Origin: Pyronema omphalodes
Taxonomy: Eukaryota; Ascomycota; Pezizomycetes; Pezizales; Pyronemataceae
NCBI GenBank assembly: GCA_024516155.1
Contig: JAJJXM010000012.1
Location: 682,001-746,000, forward strand
Length of the DNA: 64,000 nt
Direction: 5' to 3'
Part shown: piece by piece, positions 23,450 through 34,744 of the stretch
Layout of the letters: the number at the start of each line of letters is the position of its first letter
How positions within the stretch are numbered: position 1 is the first letter of the stretch
The notes under the pieces: model-generated
Databases searched by the model: none
What the model was told of the DNA's origin: nothing
Seen by the model: the letters and a program-made list of their open reading frames with translations, nothing else
Translations under genes and position numbers: made by a program

Positions 23450-23555
23450 ATAAGAACCTAACATATTGTTGTTTTTGCCTGCATGGGCCTTTTAGGCCTC
23501 TGTCAGCGTATGATTCAATAAATAAATAAGTAAATAAATAAGAACCTAACATATT
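23450..23555 (+). mobile_element. 5'-truncated retroelement tail with 18-bp target duplication
   Basis: A 70-bp insert (23468-23537) lies between two identical copies of ATAAGAACCTAACATATT (23450-23467 and 23538-23555). It contains TTTTTGCCTGCATGG, a GGCCTTTTAGGCC hairpin, GTCAGCGTATGATTCA and an (AATA)n tail. The 3' A-rich simple-repeat tail, duplication length and missing 5' part are those of LINE-mediated retroposition. The same 3' motif recurs at 23.8 and 62.16 kb. Confidence 0.8.
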
Positions 23556-23778
23556 CCTCCGTCCCCCCTTTGTTAGTAGGTCAGGTGTTTTTTAAAAAAC
23601 ATATTCCCCACTAGCCTTAATATCCACTGAAAATAAAAGATAAAGAAATCTCCAATCCGGGCTAATTGGCAGTTTCACGCATTTAAGTTTGTGCCCGAGG
23701 TCGATATGTATGCTGGTTGGTCGAGTACTGAATCGCGTACTTCTTGCCAAGCGATAGGCTGGTTCAACACTTAACTGC

Positions 23779-23906
23779 ATGATCAATTTTATTATTATTA
23801 TTGAATCATACACTGACCATTGCAGGAAAAAACAACAACAAAATACCCAATCCCCCTCCTCGTGAAATTAACCACCTTATGAGGCCCCCCAAATGATCAA
23901 TTTTAT
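23779..23906 (-). mobile_element. Second truncated copy, minus strand, with 14-bp target duplication
   Basis: A 100-bp insert (23793-23892) is flanked by ATGATCAATTTTAT at 23779-23792 and 23893-23906. Read on the minus strand it ends GTTGTTTTTTCCTGCAATGG, GTCAGTGTATGATTCA and an (AAT)n tail, matching the copy at 23.47 kb apart from a short internal deletion. Its 5' part (GGGGGGCCTCATAAGG...) is not shared with that copy. Confidence 0.75.
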
Positions 23907-24762
23907 CAGCAATGGTTTATATAGATCGTAGTTCCTTGAGAGCAGTACATCATTTGGCTGCCTTTACCTGGCCGATGACACACGGCAACGATGGCATTTT
24001 ATACCTGTATTTGTGGTACTTTACATAGAGAAATCCACGTTGGATAAAACAACGACAAATATAAGGGGGCAAATCAGTTCAAGGTTTGGCTTCGGTTTCT
24101 GGATACAATAATATTGGCGAATCAATATTTCTGCTTTTTTCTCAGCCCGCTAAATTCGAATCTCAGATTGAGAATGCACATTCCAGACAGATAAGAACCA
24201 AAGCTTGACTTCTGTTGATCTACGGCGTCTGAGGTTTACATGTACGGCAGATATTAGGAGAGGTGCTGCATGAACAGCAGAAATTAACGACAGGTTGAGT
24301 ATGAAAAGTCGACGATTCACGCTGCAATAAATATGAAATATAGACCGCCAAACATTTTTTTATATATAATACGTTTGGAAGAGACTATCGTGTGCTGGAA
24401 TTGAGAGGCGCGTCATCTTGAAACAGCGCTTGTCACATATATAATCACTCGATATATCTCGTCGAGTGCTCTGTCATGAGTCAGTAAAGGGGAAACCCTG
24501 CGGAGCCCACCAAATGCGGCGAAGAAATAATACGTAATACTAAACATCGATGGAAATATGCTCAAACAAGGCAAATATGAACAAGATATGAATGCCTAAA
24601 GTCTTCATTCCGTTGTATTCATATCCGTTTTCAGAGTTTGGCGCGTAGCAAGCCCCTCCGGCTAAACTTCCGGCGCTAACATCTCTGCTATAATTCCCGT
24701 GACATCTCCACACCGGTCCATAGTCTGATCTCCAAAGCTTCAAAACGCGAACAAATTTTTCT

Positions 24763-25833
24763 ATGGATTTCGAGTCGATACGTACCTCAATTGCACCATC
24801 GGCTTTTGAACGACGCCTATCCTGTGCTCGAGCCAGTGCTGATGCGGTAGCTTCTGTTTTGTGGCCAGATGCCACAACAACTCCACTGCTCCTCACGGAT
24901 CACGGAAGCTTCCCCCCAAATATAAAAGAACCGCCAGCGGTAATTGCCGCACGAACCCCCGAAACTGCGATCCTGAAGGCCATATTAGCGAATGGATTCA
25001 ACGATCTTAAGCGTCACGATGAATCACTCAAAGACAGCACCTACGAGGCGTTATACGGCGCAAATGTTTACGCGTGCGACCCCGAAAACAAACAGTTCCT
25101 TACAACACCCCTTCTAGCTGCTGTTGAAGCAGGGCAGCTTCAAAATGTTCGCACATTACTCGAAGTTAAGGCTGATCCAAATGGACTGGATAAGCTTGTC
25201 CTTTTGGATTACGCCATACAACACAAGCAAAAACGATTACTTGATGCCGATGACTCAAGGTTAAATCCTTCTCCTGGTGTCCAACAGAAATTTGGGAGGG
25301 AATGGAGCCATAGGAGATATGGAATGCTAGAGGCACCCTCAACCCCACCGGTCTCGGCAGTAGTAAAGGCAGTTCAAGTAGGAAGCATAGAGATACTGGA
25401 TATGTTACTTGAGAGTGGTGCGGATATATCATTTTGGACATCAGAAAGGACATGGCGCAGCAACGACCTCGATAGTATCTTCTCCTCGAAACCTGAGACG
25501 GTTTCATCACTGTGTATCACAACCCCGCTTCACGCCGCGATCGAGGCCGGAAATATCACGATGGTCAAACACCTTCTTAGTAAAGGCTTCAGCCCAAATG
25601 TCGTTCCACTTATCAATCGCGAGAGTGTCATTTCACCACTGATGGCTGCGCTCGGAAACGAAGGGATAGTAGACATCTTATTAGAGGATCCACGAATAGA
25701 CCCGAACATCCATACTGCGGGAGGAACCTGCAATATCCTAGATTTTGCAGCGGCGTACCACGATCCTACTCTTCTGAGAAAGTTGCGCTCTCGAATCCCT
25801 TTCAAAAAGGCGGGAACGACGTTTCAAGATTAA
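24763..25833 (+). CDS. Ankyrin-repeat protein (356 aa)
   Basis: Single exon. Four ankyrin-type units can be read: TTPLLAAVEAGQLQNVRTLL (about 114-133), SAVVKAVQVGSIEILDMLLE (198-217), TTPLHAAIEAGNITMVKHLL (253-272) and SPLMAALGNEGIVDILLE (291-308). They are separated by longer linkers than in a canonical array. The first ~110 residues show no recognised domain but include an ankyrin-like PPAVIAARTPETAILKAILA. Ankyrin arrays bind partner proteins; no catalytic domain is present and the partner is unknown. The TSS side holds no clear TATA box. A second ankyrin protein at 60.4 kb has a different N-terminus and is not an obvious duplicate. Confidence 0.85.
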   Translation: MDFESIRTSIAPSAFERRLSCARASADAVASVLWPDATTTPLLLTDHGSFPPNIKEPPAVIAARTPETAILKAILANGFNDLKRHDESLKDSTYEALYGANVYACDPENKQFLTTPLLAAVEAGQLQNVRTLLEVKADPNGLDKLVLLDYAIQHKQKRLLDADDSRLNPSPGVQQKFGREWSHRRYGMLEAPSTPPVSAVVKAVQVGSIEILDMLLESGADISFWTSERTWRSNDLDSIFSSKPETVSSLCITTPLHAAIEAGNITMVKHLLSKGFSPNVVPLINRESVISPLMAALGNEGIVDILLEDPRIDPNIHTAGGTCNILDFAAAYHDPTLLRKLRSRIPFKKAGTTFQD

Positions 25834-26007
25834 TAATTCTTTTAAATCGCTTGTCTTCTACTATATGTCACTCACACCAACGTGTACTCCGAGACAGCCT
25901 TCCTGGTGCAAGTCTTTCCACGATCTACGGTTAACAAATATTGGACCTAAATGTAAATAGATATTTAGGGGCTATATCATAATCTTATGGTTATGTAAAT
26001 CAATGAG

Positions 26008-26038
26008 AAATAAATAATAAATAAATAAATAAATAAAA
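26008..26038. repeat. AAAT tetranucleotide repeat
   Basis: A run of AAAT units, once interrupted. Preceding bases (TATGTAAATCAATGAG) faintly resemble the TATGATTCAATAAA end of the truncated retroelements, so it may be another tail; this is not secure. Confidence 0.6.
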
Positions 26039-26370
26039 TTGCAGATACGTCTAATGACTTCCCGTGATGATGTTGGGATGGTCCGATCCTTGCTATGGTG
26101 TATGAAGTGCAGAAAGGTGAGAATGACATGACTTGTCTAGGGCTTAGGGTAAATACCATGGAGGTGGAGTTCTTGGGCCGCTGTTGCATGACGGATGACT
26201 ACAGTAAATTTCTGCCGAACTGAACGGCAGCCAGTTTTTTACCTACATTCGACCTACATCTTCGCACGGTGGCTTGGATCAAAACATTAGGGCAGTCAGG
26301 TAGTTCAGATAACGCGATGATGTGTAGACTGTAGTTGTACGGGGGTTCCTTAGCCACCATTTCTATGATG

Positions 26371-26735
26371 GTCAATCAAAGGAGATAATAATAATAATAA
26401 TATTCTCATTTATGTTCCCAACCGATAGGTTATGACAATCGTAACATTACTATTACATTTCTTTTTTCTCCCAAATATTTCCTTTGCTTCTTGTCTATGC
26501 CTAAGAAGGCATAGATCAGGATAAGCGGGGCTACTCTTGACTATGTCAAGTGCCCTTTCACTACACAGAGTGACTACTCAACCTGAGCCACCGGGTAAAC
26601 CTCCCTTGAGGGCAAACCCCGGTTACCAAGATATACCTGTGGGAGCGGCACGGGATTCGAACCCGTTGCTTTTGCGCAGTTGCAGGGAGTTATACCACTA
26701 CACCACTGGGGCCGCCCCCGTCAATCAAAGGAGAT
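26371..26735 (-). mobile_element. tRNA-derived SINE with perfect 16-bp target duplication
   Basis: The body 26387-26719 (333 bp) is flanked by exact copies of GTCAATCAAAGGAGAT (26371-26386 and 26720-26735). On the minus strand it starts GGGGGCGGCCCCAG, followed by an A box TGGTGTAGTGG (26705..26695) and a B box GGTTCGAATCC (26663..26653), 42 bp from A-box start to B-box start. It ends in an (ATT)n tail next to the left duplication. The first 76 bases have a tRNA-like acceptor and T arm but no pairing anticodon stem, so this is a tRNA-derived head and not a working tRNA. A diverged relative in the same orientation lies at the right end of the window (63854-64000). Confidence 0.9.
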
Positions 26736-28556
26736 GGTTCGCTGGATTTTAATTCGATTCAGGCTGATATAAATTCAATAATAGAAATAAACTTTGATAA
26801 TATTAATTATAACCTGAATGATACAAATTACTAAGAGTCAATTGGAGAACATGCCTAGGATGACAATAAGCACGTTATTCTCGAATAGCTGAAAAACAAT
26901 AGGAATAGCGAGTTGGATGAAGATATGAGATCTATTGAAAAATCGGCAAAGGCAAAAGAAATTCCTGACTATATGACAAATATCCATTCCTAAAAACTTC
27001 ATGCTGAGTTCAGTATTATAGTAATGGGGTGCGCATTCACGGTTTGTTGTGGATTTGCAAAGCGATAAGCTGTTACAAACTGCTGCAATTTTATATGCAA
27101 GTAACAGTGTAGAGTATGAAATAACAGGACTAAAATTCATTGAGAATTTACAGTTATGGAATTACATTTTCCTGCACCGGTGGAATAAGACACGCGGAGC
27201 ATAATGAGCACTGAGGTTTCTTATCAAATTATATTAGTTTTTATTTTGCGGTCCTCATGTGCCATCGGGATCAGGTTGATCTTGTGTTTGTTGTTACGTT
27301 GCATTGTTATCGAAAGCGTTGACTACCGCTTTGAGTTTTTGATGTAATTCTTGGCACGACACTAAATGTTTCTTGGCTGTTACATGATGGAGCACTCGAT
27401 ATTTGTCGCTTATGGAGGACCATGGGAGGAAATTTCACCGTCTTACGCTGCTAAACTCCATCTTCCTCCACATTCCGCTGTTCATGACTGCTCAGCAATA
27501 ACTGTTCATCTAGACTGTATTTGTATGGTTGTAAAAGGATCCTCACTCAGCTGACTTATTATCGTTAACCAGCACATAGGTCAAAACATTCACGTCGAGT
27601 ACACCAAACTGCCGAACATCCGAGCATGCTTTTTCTGACGTCGGCCGGCTTCGGATCAAATGTGACCTCGCATCAAAACACCGTGCTGCTCTTACGCCGG
27701 AGAATCATAAAAAATTTATTCCGGGGAGGAGCTGTCCGTCGGTCTCAATTTTGATGTCATTTGAGCGCCTGACTTAGTAAGCGCGGGCATGCGGGCAAGC
27801 AACGTGCAACGTGCAACGCGCAACCAAAATGATCCAACCTTTGTCCAACCACCTCGTATGTACGCTCAGACATGAAGATCAACGCCTTACAGACTTACAG
27901 CAAGGCGAGAACCTCCACGATACACGGACCTCTGGCGATTGGTTTATCACCCGGGCCGATTGCGTTACCCCGCGAAGGTGGCTGGAGTCTGGAGTAACGG
28001 AGATGCATACATATGTATCAATATCTGCAAGCTAGATACTGTTCCTGCTTTTGAAAGCTGAATGTGCACAGTCCGTGCTGAATATCTCATTCTCTGGAGT
28101 TACCCGACAGTTCTTCAGCAACGAATTTGAAGTCCGTGGAGAATATCTCCAGAGTTTCTGCGGACAAACGGGACTTGGTCTTCAAGCTCCTTCAGTGCGA
28201 GTATTTCCCCTTACTTGATAGCCGATGCGTATCCACAAGGTCCACTTTTACTGATCATATGACAAAGCTCATCTCGAAGCGAAGAACTACCCTTCAATTC
28301 TCCTGTGCTTCAATGCCATTGTTCATGCACACATAGAAAATCCGGTGGCTTCTGGTGTGGAGTAGACCAAGCCGCTTTCGAATTACGGGTTACTGACTCT
28401 GCACAGAAAAGTCCTTCACGGGTGCATCGCCGGCTTGACCGAACCTTTCAAGTGTCGCATGCTATTCCTGCCGAATTAAGAGTTTTCAGCGTCTCTGAGC
28501 TACATACACTACTGTAGAGTTTACTTAGCGCTGTCCTGCCTGGGCTGCCATGAGGC

Positions 28557-28613
28557 TAGCCGAGCAACTTGGTGGTTGAATCCCTGAGTAGCTCATCCGC
28601 AAAAGTTCAAACC
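28557..28613 (+). other. Possible second tRNA-like Pol III promoter (A and B box)
   Basis: TAGCCGAGCAACTTGG (28557-28572) fits an A box and GTTCAAACC (28605-28613) fits a B box, 48 bp apart. A tRNA fold is not evident, so this may be the head of another SINE family. No flanking duplication or tail was found. Confidence 0.3.
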
Positions 28614-29260
28614 TGGGAAGCTATTTTCGATGAGCAAAATAGTGTGACTGTGTTTCTGGTGAAACAAGCTGACTAAACAAACGTTTAGCCAGAAACAGAA
28701 AACTTTCGAAACGTTTATTTGCGCGGCGAACAATTAGTCGATACCGGCTATGGCGCCATCTCGTTATTTATCGATAAACGACAAGCTTAAAGTGCCACAG
28801 CGTGCGGGGCTGTAAGGCCAAGCTTAAGCGCTCTTAGGGCGTCGGGCGGGGTACCGAATGTACCGGTCTTTGCGAAGACAGCAACTCTTCATCAGTGCTC
28901 GAGATATACCTCAATTCACGGGTTGTTTCGTGTTGCATCCCGGTTAATGAATGAAGGTAAAATCCGGTTTACCGCAATATCAAGGTGAGTGCATATTGTT
29001 TGTGAAACATTACCAGTGAAACATTTATTAGAAAAAGTTGATGTTGGAGACGGAGAGTTCCATCGATAGGGAATACCAAGAGAAACGTTTTTTGACGCAA
29101 GATAGGCGCTGGCTCGGACCCCCACTGTAGTTTATGACGGAGCTTTGCCTGCCGAGAATTAGTCTGAAGTTACTACCACTGGAGCTCTGTCAACCCCGCA
29201 CTGGGGAGCACTACATATGATCTACCACTATTCGACTCTACATCTATACATACAGTAAAA

Positions 29261-29608
29261 CCTGTCTATAACGGTAGGGTCCGGAACGGGAAAATCTACC
29301 GGTATTCAAAGGAAACCGTTGTGAGGGAAGGGCTTGGCGCCAGTATGAGGTGCGAGTGATTGCATGTGACTAGTGAAGGCGGCGGTGTACGCTCCACCAT
29401 CATGGCGCTATACCTGTTATGTACCTAGCCACGTCTTTAGCTCCACTTTTTATAACGGTACCCTGCAAAATTTTCGCGAAACTTTACCGGTACTCTTATA
29501 GCCCAAAATACCGGTATTTCCCATACAAAACGGTCGGGACCGTGGAAAAGTTCCGGTTTTCAGAAGTTACCGGTGTAGGGAGAACCGTTATAGAGAGGTT
29601 CTACTGTA
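29261..29608. mobile_element. Pogo/Emigrant-like MITE, 344 bp, with TA target duplication
   Basis: The element 29263-29606 is flanked by TA on both sides. The left end reads CAGTAAAACCTGTCTATAAC; the right end, reverse-complemented, reads CAGTAGAACCTCTCTATAAC, both continuing with GGT, so 21 of 23 positions agree. The interior repeats ACCGGTA/TACCGG motifs in inverted arrangement, suggesting extended fold-back. There is no coding capacity. The ends closely resemble those of the pogo-type MITE Emigrant as I recall them. Confidence 0.85.
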
Positions 29609-30799
29609 ACCTTTGAATTATGCCATCAGCGTTCTGTGTTTCGACTGAATGGATATGAAACAGATTAATTCGGGCGAGATGTGATTAGAACCAGATGCGG
29701 TTGAAACGAGATGTGATTGAAACGAGATGTCGAGATGAATATGTAGGCAGGAAGCAACGAGTGATACCGGGATTGACGAGTGGGGTTGCAGTACCCCGCC
29801 TACAGGAGAGGTTAGTTCCTAACTGTCTTGTGAACTTCCATTAGGGTTCTCCGGGCTGCAGTAAGTTTCGTTTGCCAAGTCGTTTGACATACCCTAATTA
29901 ATCGAATATCGTCATTACCTTCATCTACAGACATACAGGCACCATACATACCAGTCAGATCAATTTTCGAGCAGTTCTAAAATAATCGACACTCTGCCAA
30001 ATGGGTTCGGTTCCGCCGGTCCCGCTGTCTTTCAGGCACCAACAAACAGACGATTCCTACAACTACAGGATAAGCGAACGCAGCCAAACAATTGGCGCAA
30101 CGTGTGGACTGCCAGCGAATATTCCAGTCTCACGGCTTACTCCAGCGCCATAGGACAGTTTCTGAGACACCGACTGAGGGCAATCGGCCTCGATCAAAAG
30201 TACATGCATATACATATTCGCTAAAATTACCTCGCCAAAGCTCCAGCTTCCGGGCTCACTCTGATTCATACTTCTTGGATGATCGATTCCCCTTGGGCAG
30301 AAGTTTCTAGCAAAGCCAAGGTTATATTGGTGGATTATGTGATGAGGAGTAAATCCCTTTGATTTTTTCCCCGGTCAAGAACTGCGGACGCGTAGTTGGT
30401 GGGGGCATTTTGCAGCATTAAACAGCATTTTTGTATGTGTGAGGACGTCAAGCTTGGCTATCGTCGAATTGGAGTGGCAGAATTGCGTGCATTATCAGCG
30501 GAACATGCAGTAGCACATGTGAGTTGTCCGAAGAGGCGGCTTCATGCATATTCGGAAGCTAAAAACGTGCCGACCGAGTGGGCTGGGAAAATATCTAATC
30601 CACACAGCAGGAAAAACCAAGATTTACCATATCATCTTCTCACACGTCCTTTGCTTCATCGCAGAAGCAATCCACATGCCGTTGTTGTCACCACAAATTA
30701 AAACATCCACTGACATGTACGCCGATATCAACATCCGGGATAAAACCTCTTCAAAGTCTATCTCCCTTGCTCTGCGCATTTGACTGCAAATAACTAACC

Positions 30800-32497
30800 A
30801 TGAATTTTGACAGCAGTTTTCTCGCCACTCCGGTTTATACCATCGCCGCAGGTCCGGGAAGAAAGGAATTTCCGGTTCATTCTGGCTTGCTTTTCGCAAA
30901 TTCCGACACACTTCAAACCTTGGTAACTGCACAGTGGAAGAATACTAGAGACCGTACCATTGAATGGGAGCAGTTTGAGGAGGATACAGTCGCACGTTAT
31001 GTGCAATGGCTGTACACAAAGGAATATCAAGTTCCTGCGCCGAAGCCTGCTCTCGTGAAATCCAGAAGAGCATCAGGAGTGGATACTATTACTGGTCGCC
31101 AAAGATCGTCGAGCAGAGTTTTTGCTGAGGCCATGCAAAATTCTTTTGCACCTTCTCCGCCTACTACCCCTTCGCCGCCCTCTAGCGTGCTTTCGGACCC
31201 CGCGTCCTCAAACTCCCAGTCTTCCGACGCCGCACCATCGCCGCACTCCGCACATTTGCCCGCAAATGAATCTGTGCCCGCTCATGTATACGCGCCTCTC
31301 TACATTCCTGAAATTCCTGCTTCAACTGCTCCTGCTACTCCTATTGATCCTTCTACGCCCCTGGACTACGAAGAGCCATTTCTTGCGCATGCCAAACTTT
31401 ATGCTCTAGCACAGTACACCGGAACAACAGCCCTCAAAATTCAATGCAACAGTCGCCTTGCATCGCTTCTTGACGAAATCCGATGGATTGAGCGTTCGTC
31501 TGCGGTCGCCGAAAACTTTGTCAGGTTGGCGCGATTCGTTTACCACCACACTCAATCTTCGTCAAACAAGGAAGAGAGCATGAGACTTGTGGTCAGCTCT
31601 TTCGCAGCTTTCAACTTCGAAAGTTTGGATTGCTCAAGCATGATGTCGCTCATGGCAGAGGGCGGTGATTTTGTGACGGATGTCATCAAGAAGGTCATGA
31701 AGGGTATGAGGAAACAATCAATTTCTTCGGCTACTGGCAACGCCAACCCTCCTCCAGCGCCGGTCCAAGCTCCCGTCAAAATTTCCGCGGCTAGCAAAAA
31801 GACTCTGTTGGAGGCGATGAAGCATATGCCTATGCCATCAAGCAGTGCGCAGTCGACCGTAGGAGCTGGTTACGATGACGATAAGGGAAGCGTTGTTGGT
31901 AGGGTCAGGAGTTCATCGATAAACAGTATCCGCACTACGACCTCGACGCCGCACCTCAAGGCAACACCAACACTTCGTCAGAAACCACCCACCATCCCTA
32001 CATCTGCATTGGCCTCGATACCTGGATCGCGTTCCGCATCCCCCATGCCTCAGACTCCAACTAAGGTTTCATCGAAAATGCCTTTGAAGCCTGCATCGTC
32101 CACGCCAATCGCACCAAGGGTTGCTTCTTCAACCATTGGATCTCCGGGACCCAGACTTGCTTCATCAGCATCATCGACCGTTGGAGCATCGCCGCTTTTG
32201 AGAAGGTCTACCAGGGTAAGTTTCTTTCCTATAGCAACTAAAGCTTTTGATGTTAATATCAATGATTAGGGAACGGTTGAAGCTCTAAAGGCCGCCCCTT
32301 CGCCAGGTCTTGAAAAGAAAGGCAGCATTGCACGAATTTCCACCGCCCCCTCACTAGAACGAAAAGGCAGCATTGCCAGGATTGCAAACACATCTTCGCC
32401 CGCATTAGAACGCAAGGGAAGCATTGCACGGATTGCCACGACCTCGACATTAGAAAGACGACCAAGCGCTGCACGACTCTCTTTTGGAGGACAATAG
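30800..32497 (+). CDS. BTB/POZ-domain protein with repeated C-terminal GSIAR motif (547 aa)
   Basis: Two exons, 30800..32215 and 32270..32497; the 54-bp intron has a GTAAGT donor and TGATTAG acceptor, phase 0. Ignoring the intron the frame runs 18 codons further before a stop and loses the whole C-terminal block. Residues about 8-76 form a BTB/POZ domain (KEFPVHSGLLFANS...; WEQFEEDTVARYVQWLYTKEY). A Ser/Pro-rich linker (about 90-170) leads to a helical segment (about 190-310, HAKLYALAQYTGTTALKIQC) typical of fungal BTB proteins, and then a long disordered Ser/Thr/Pro tail. The last 76 residues contain LEKKGSIARI, LERKGSIARI, LERKGSIARI and LERRPSAARL: four near-identical basophilic kinase-type sites. 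BTB domains dimerise and may recruit cullin-3; the role here is unknown. Confidence 0.85.
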
Positions 32498-34744
32498 ATT
32501 CTAGACTCTAGAACGTCTTACGATTTTTGCTTAATGTTTTATGATATTTACGTGGTCAGGAATTATGGGTTTCTTTTTTTATGGAGTTATGATTGCTACG
32601 ATAATGGCTACAGGTAATGCATTGATTTTTTGCTGGTGTTTTGGGTTTCCTTGAATAGGATTTCTGTTCAAAAAGTTTCTGCGTACAGTATATGGACTAG
32701 ATTATACATACTTCTCCCCTCTTGTACTATACTTTCCCCCATGACTGATCTGTGAATTTCATGTGAACGAGGCTTTTTGTTTGGTAGTGATTAAAAATTG
32801 AGAATTAAGGGAATAAAAAGCGAGTATTTTTATATGTATAACCAAAGTCCCGTCGCATGTATAGACAATAAACTCATGCAACGGAGGAAGCCACAAGTGC
32901 ATAAAGCGTAATATTATGCATGTAAGAACTATTGTAGTTCAAAATGACAAGATTGTCGTCTCCTCACCGAGGTCTTGAACAGTTCCTCGCTTACATTGCC
33001 GTCTAGCCACAGCCTAAATTTCACGGGTCTGGTTAAGAGGCGTCCACATCCACACATCCAAGACATCCGGTAAGGCACCAAAATTTAATACATAGCCTAA
33101 GCACGTGACATACTTCTAGATGCAGAAAATCGTACCAGAAACTCAGAGCTTCCATTTATACACTAACTAAAGGGTAAAACTTTATTTGATTATGGAAATA
33201 ATTTGCTATTACGAAGGTCGCACAAGTAATGCGCATCAGAGTCTATTTATTGTTTGGATTATTATATCAACCGAATAGCTGGCTGCCATGGGACTAATAC
33301 ATACGAAAAGTATCGAAAAGAATCGTAAATATCAACGGAATGCGATCCGATATTTCTTGGAAACCGCTATTCCCGCCTTATTAATGGAATGACGTAGAAC
33401 TTGAACTATCAAGTCAGCATTTCATATCGAGATATAGCTTACCGACATGGTTATGCTAGGGATGGATAATCTTACGTGTGGCACCGATTTGTCAATACTT
33501 GATGACAAGGCTGCTGATTTATTTTATTCGAGAACGCTAGTTTTCGTGCACTCTGCTGAGATTCAAAAAAAAGGTAGGATTAAGTGCCATCTAGAAAGTC
33601 TCCTGATTAGACTGTTGAAACTAATTAAGAAATCACGTATCCTAGGAACAGGATGGTGGTATGTAAAGCACTCTAATCATAGCGCCCTATGAACTTTATT
33701 ATCTGTAATCATATTAATTTTTAAGCTTACGCTAAGATAATAAATTATCTGCATTATTGCATGTTAATATAATTTTACAAATCATGTATTTTGATTACTA
33801 AGTAATTAATAATTCAGTTATGTGATGAAGTTGAAGCTTATTATTGAAATTAAAGAGCTAGGTCATAGGGCTGAAGTTCCCCACGATGCGCTAGTCGGCT
33901 CGTTTATGAGATGTTTCAAGCTAGTTATCATGGTGTTCCGATTATATTTTGGGGGTTGTTACGATCCTGAAACTTGAAACTCTTGGGTTGTACCAATCGT
34001 AAAAGCATATTAGGGAACTACCATTAATGGATGGAATGAGGGAGGGAGCCTGCAGCAAAGATTAAGTATAGATAGAACCACAAGCTCGGCGTTCTAGCCT
34101 GCGGGTTGATACGATGAACACTGTTGCCTTGCATCAATTTTGTTTATAAATTCCTCAGGTTTGTTTCACAGATCTATTGAAGTTCTAGAAACTTTTCGCG
34201 TTTTCATGCTCGCGATGTAATTGATCCGGATCCGGCACGATAGTGGGATTATCCGTTGTTAGAGTGATCTCTTTAGCTTCGAATTATTCGCGCCTTCCAT
34301 CATGAGCAACAACAAGCCTTTCGTCGCTCACTCCGCATGGCGCCGCCCGAAAAGCTTGGATGGATTTCAACCAATTATTGACATTCCTAAACTAGCTAAA
34401 TTTTACCAATCCCATAACTAGGTTAGTAACCGAACTTATGCATAGGCTACCACTGTGTTGACTGAACCCCAGCGTATGTGTCGGAGTACAACTTTGCGCC
34501 GGTCGGGTGGTGGGTGGCCGGAAATTCTAATTGTGCTCACACCTTGGCATGGATGTGTACTTTCCTGTATACCTGTCTACAGCCGCGTTATATTGCACAC
34601 TTTCCAATTCTACTTGCGGGACTCTTCCTTCTCTTCAATACCATAGCCCCCATCAGGGAACCAACGAAAATATACGGCATCGAACGGTCCTTCTGGGATT
34701 AGGAGTGGGTATTCATACATCAGTATTTGGAGCAAATTAACAGG
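32498..34744. other. Intergenic stretch, 2.2 kb
   Basis: No supportable gene. The centre (33690-33850) is very AT-rich. The right end is the promoter and leader of the MFS transporter. Confidence 0.5.

Larger units (their letters stand above)
22020..24762. other. Intergenic stretch with two truncated retroelement insertions
   Basis: No supportable gene. Just beyond the zinc-finger gene (22120-22230) is a loose GGTTTTGGGATTTAGTGGT-type repetition. Two short insertions with exact target duplications lie at 23468-23537 and 23793-23892. Confidence 0.5.
25834..30799. other. 5-kb gene-free block rich in mobile elements
   Basis: No supportable gene. It contains an (AAAT)n run at 26008-26038, a complete SINE with target duplications at 26371-26735, a possible second tRNA-like Pol III unit near 28557-28613, a repeated GTGCAAC octamer-like run at 27800-27822, and a pogo-like MITE at 29263-29606. 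The last few hundred bases are the promoter side of the BTB gene. Confidence 0.55.

Noticed and set aside
26643..26719. A functional tRNA gene (Cys- or Gly-like)
   Set aside because: Acceptor and T arm pair, but no anticodon stem can be formed with any 7-nt loop, with or without an intron. Flanking 16-bp duplications show it is the head of a SINE.
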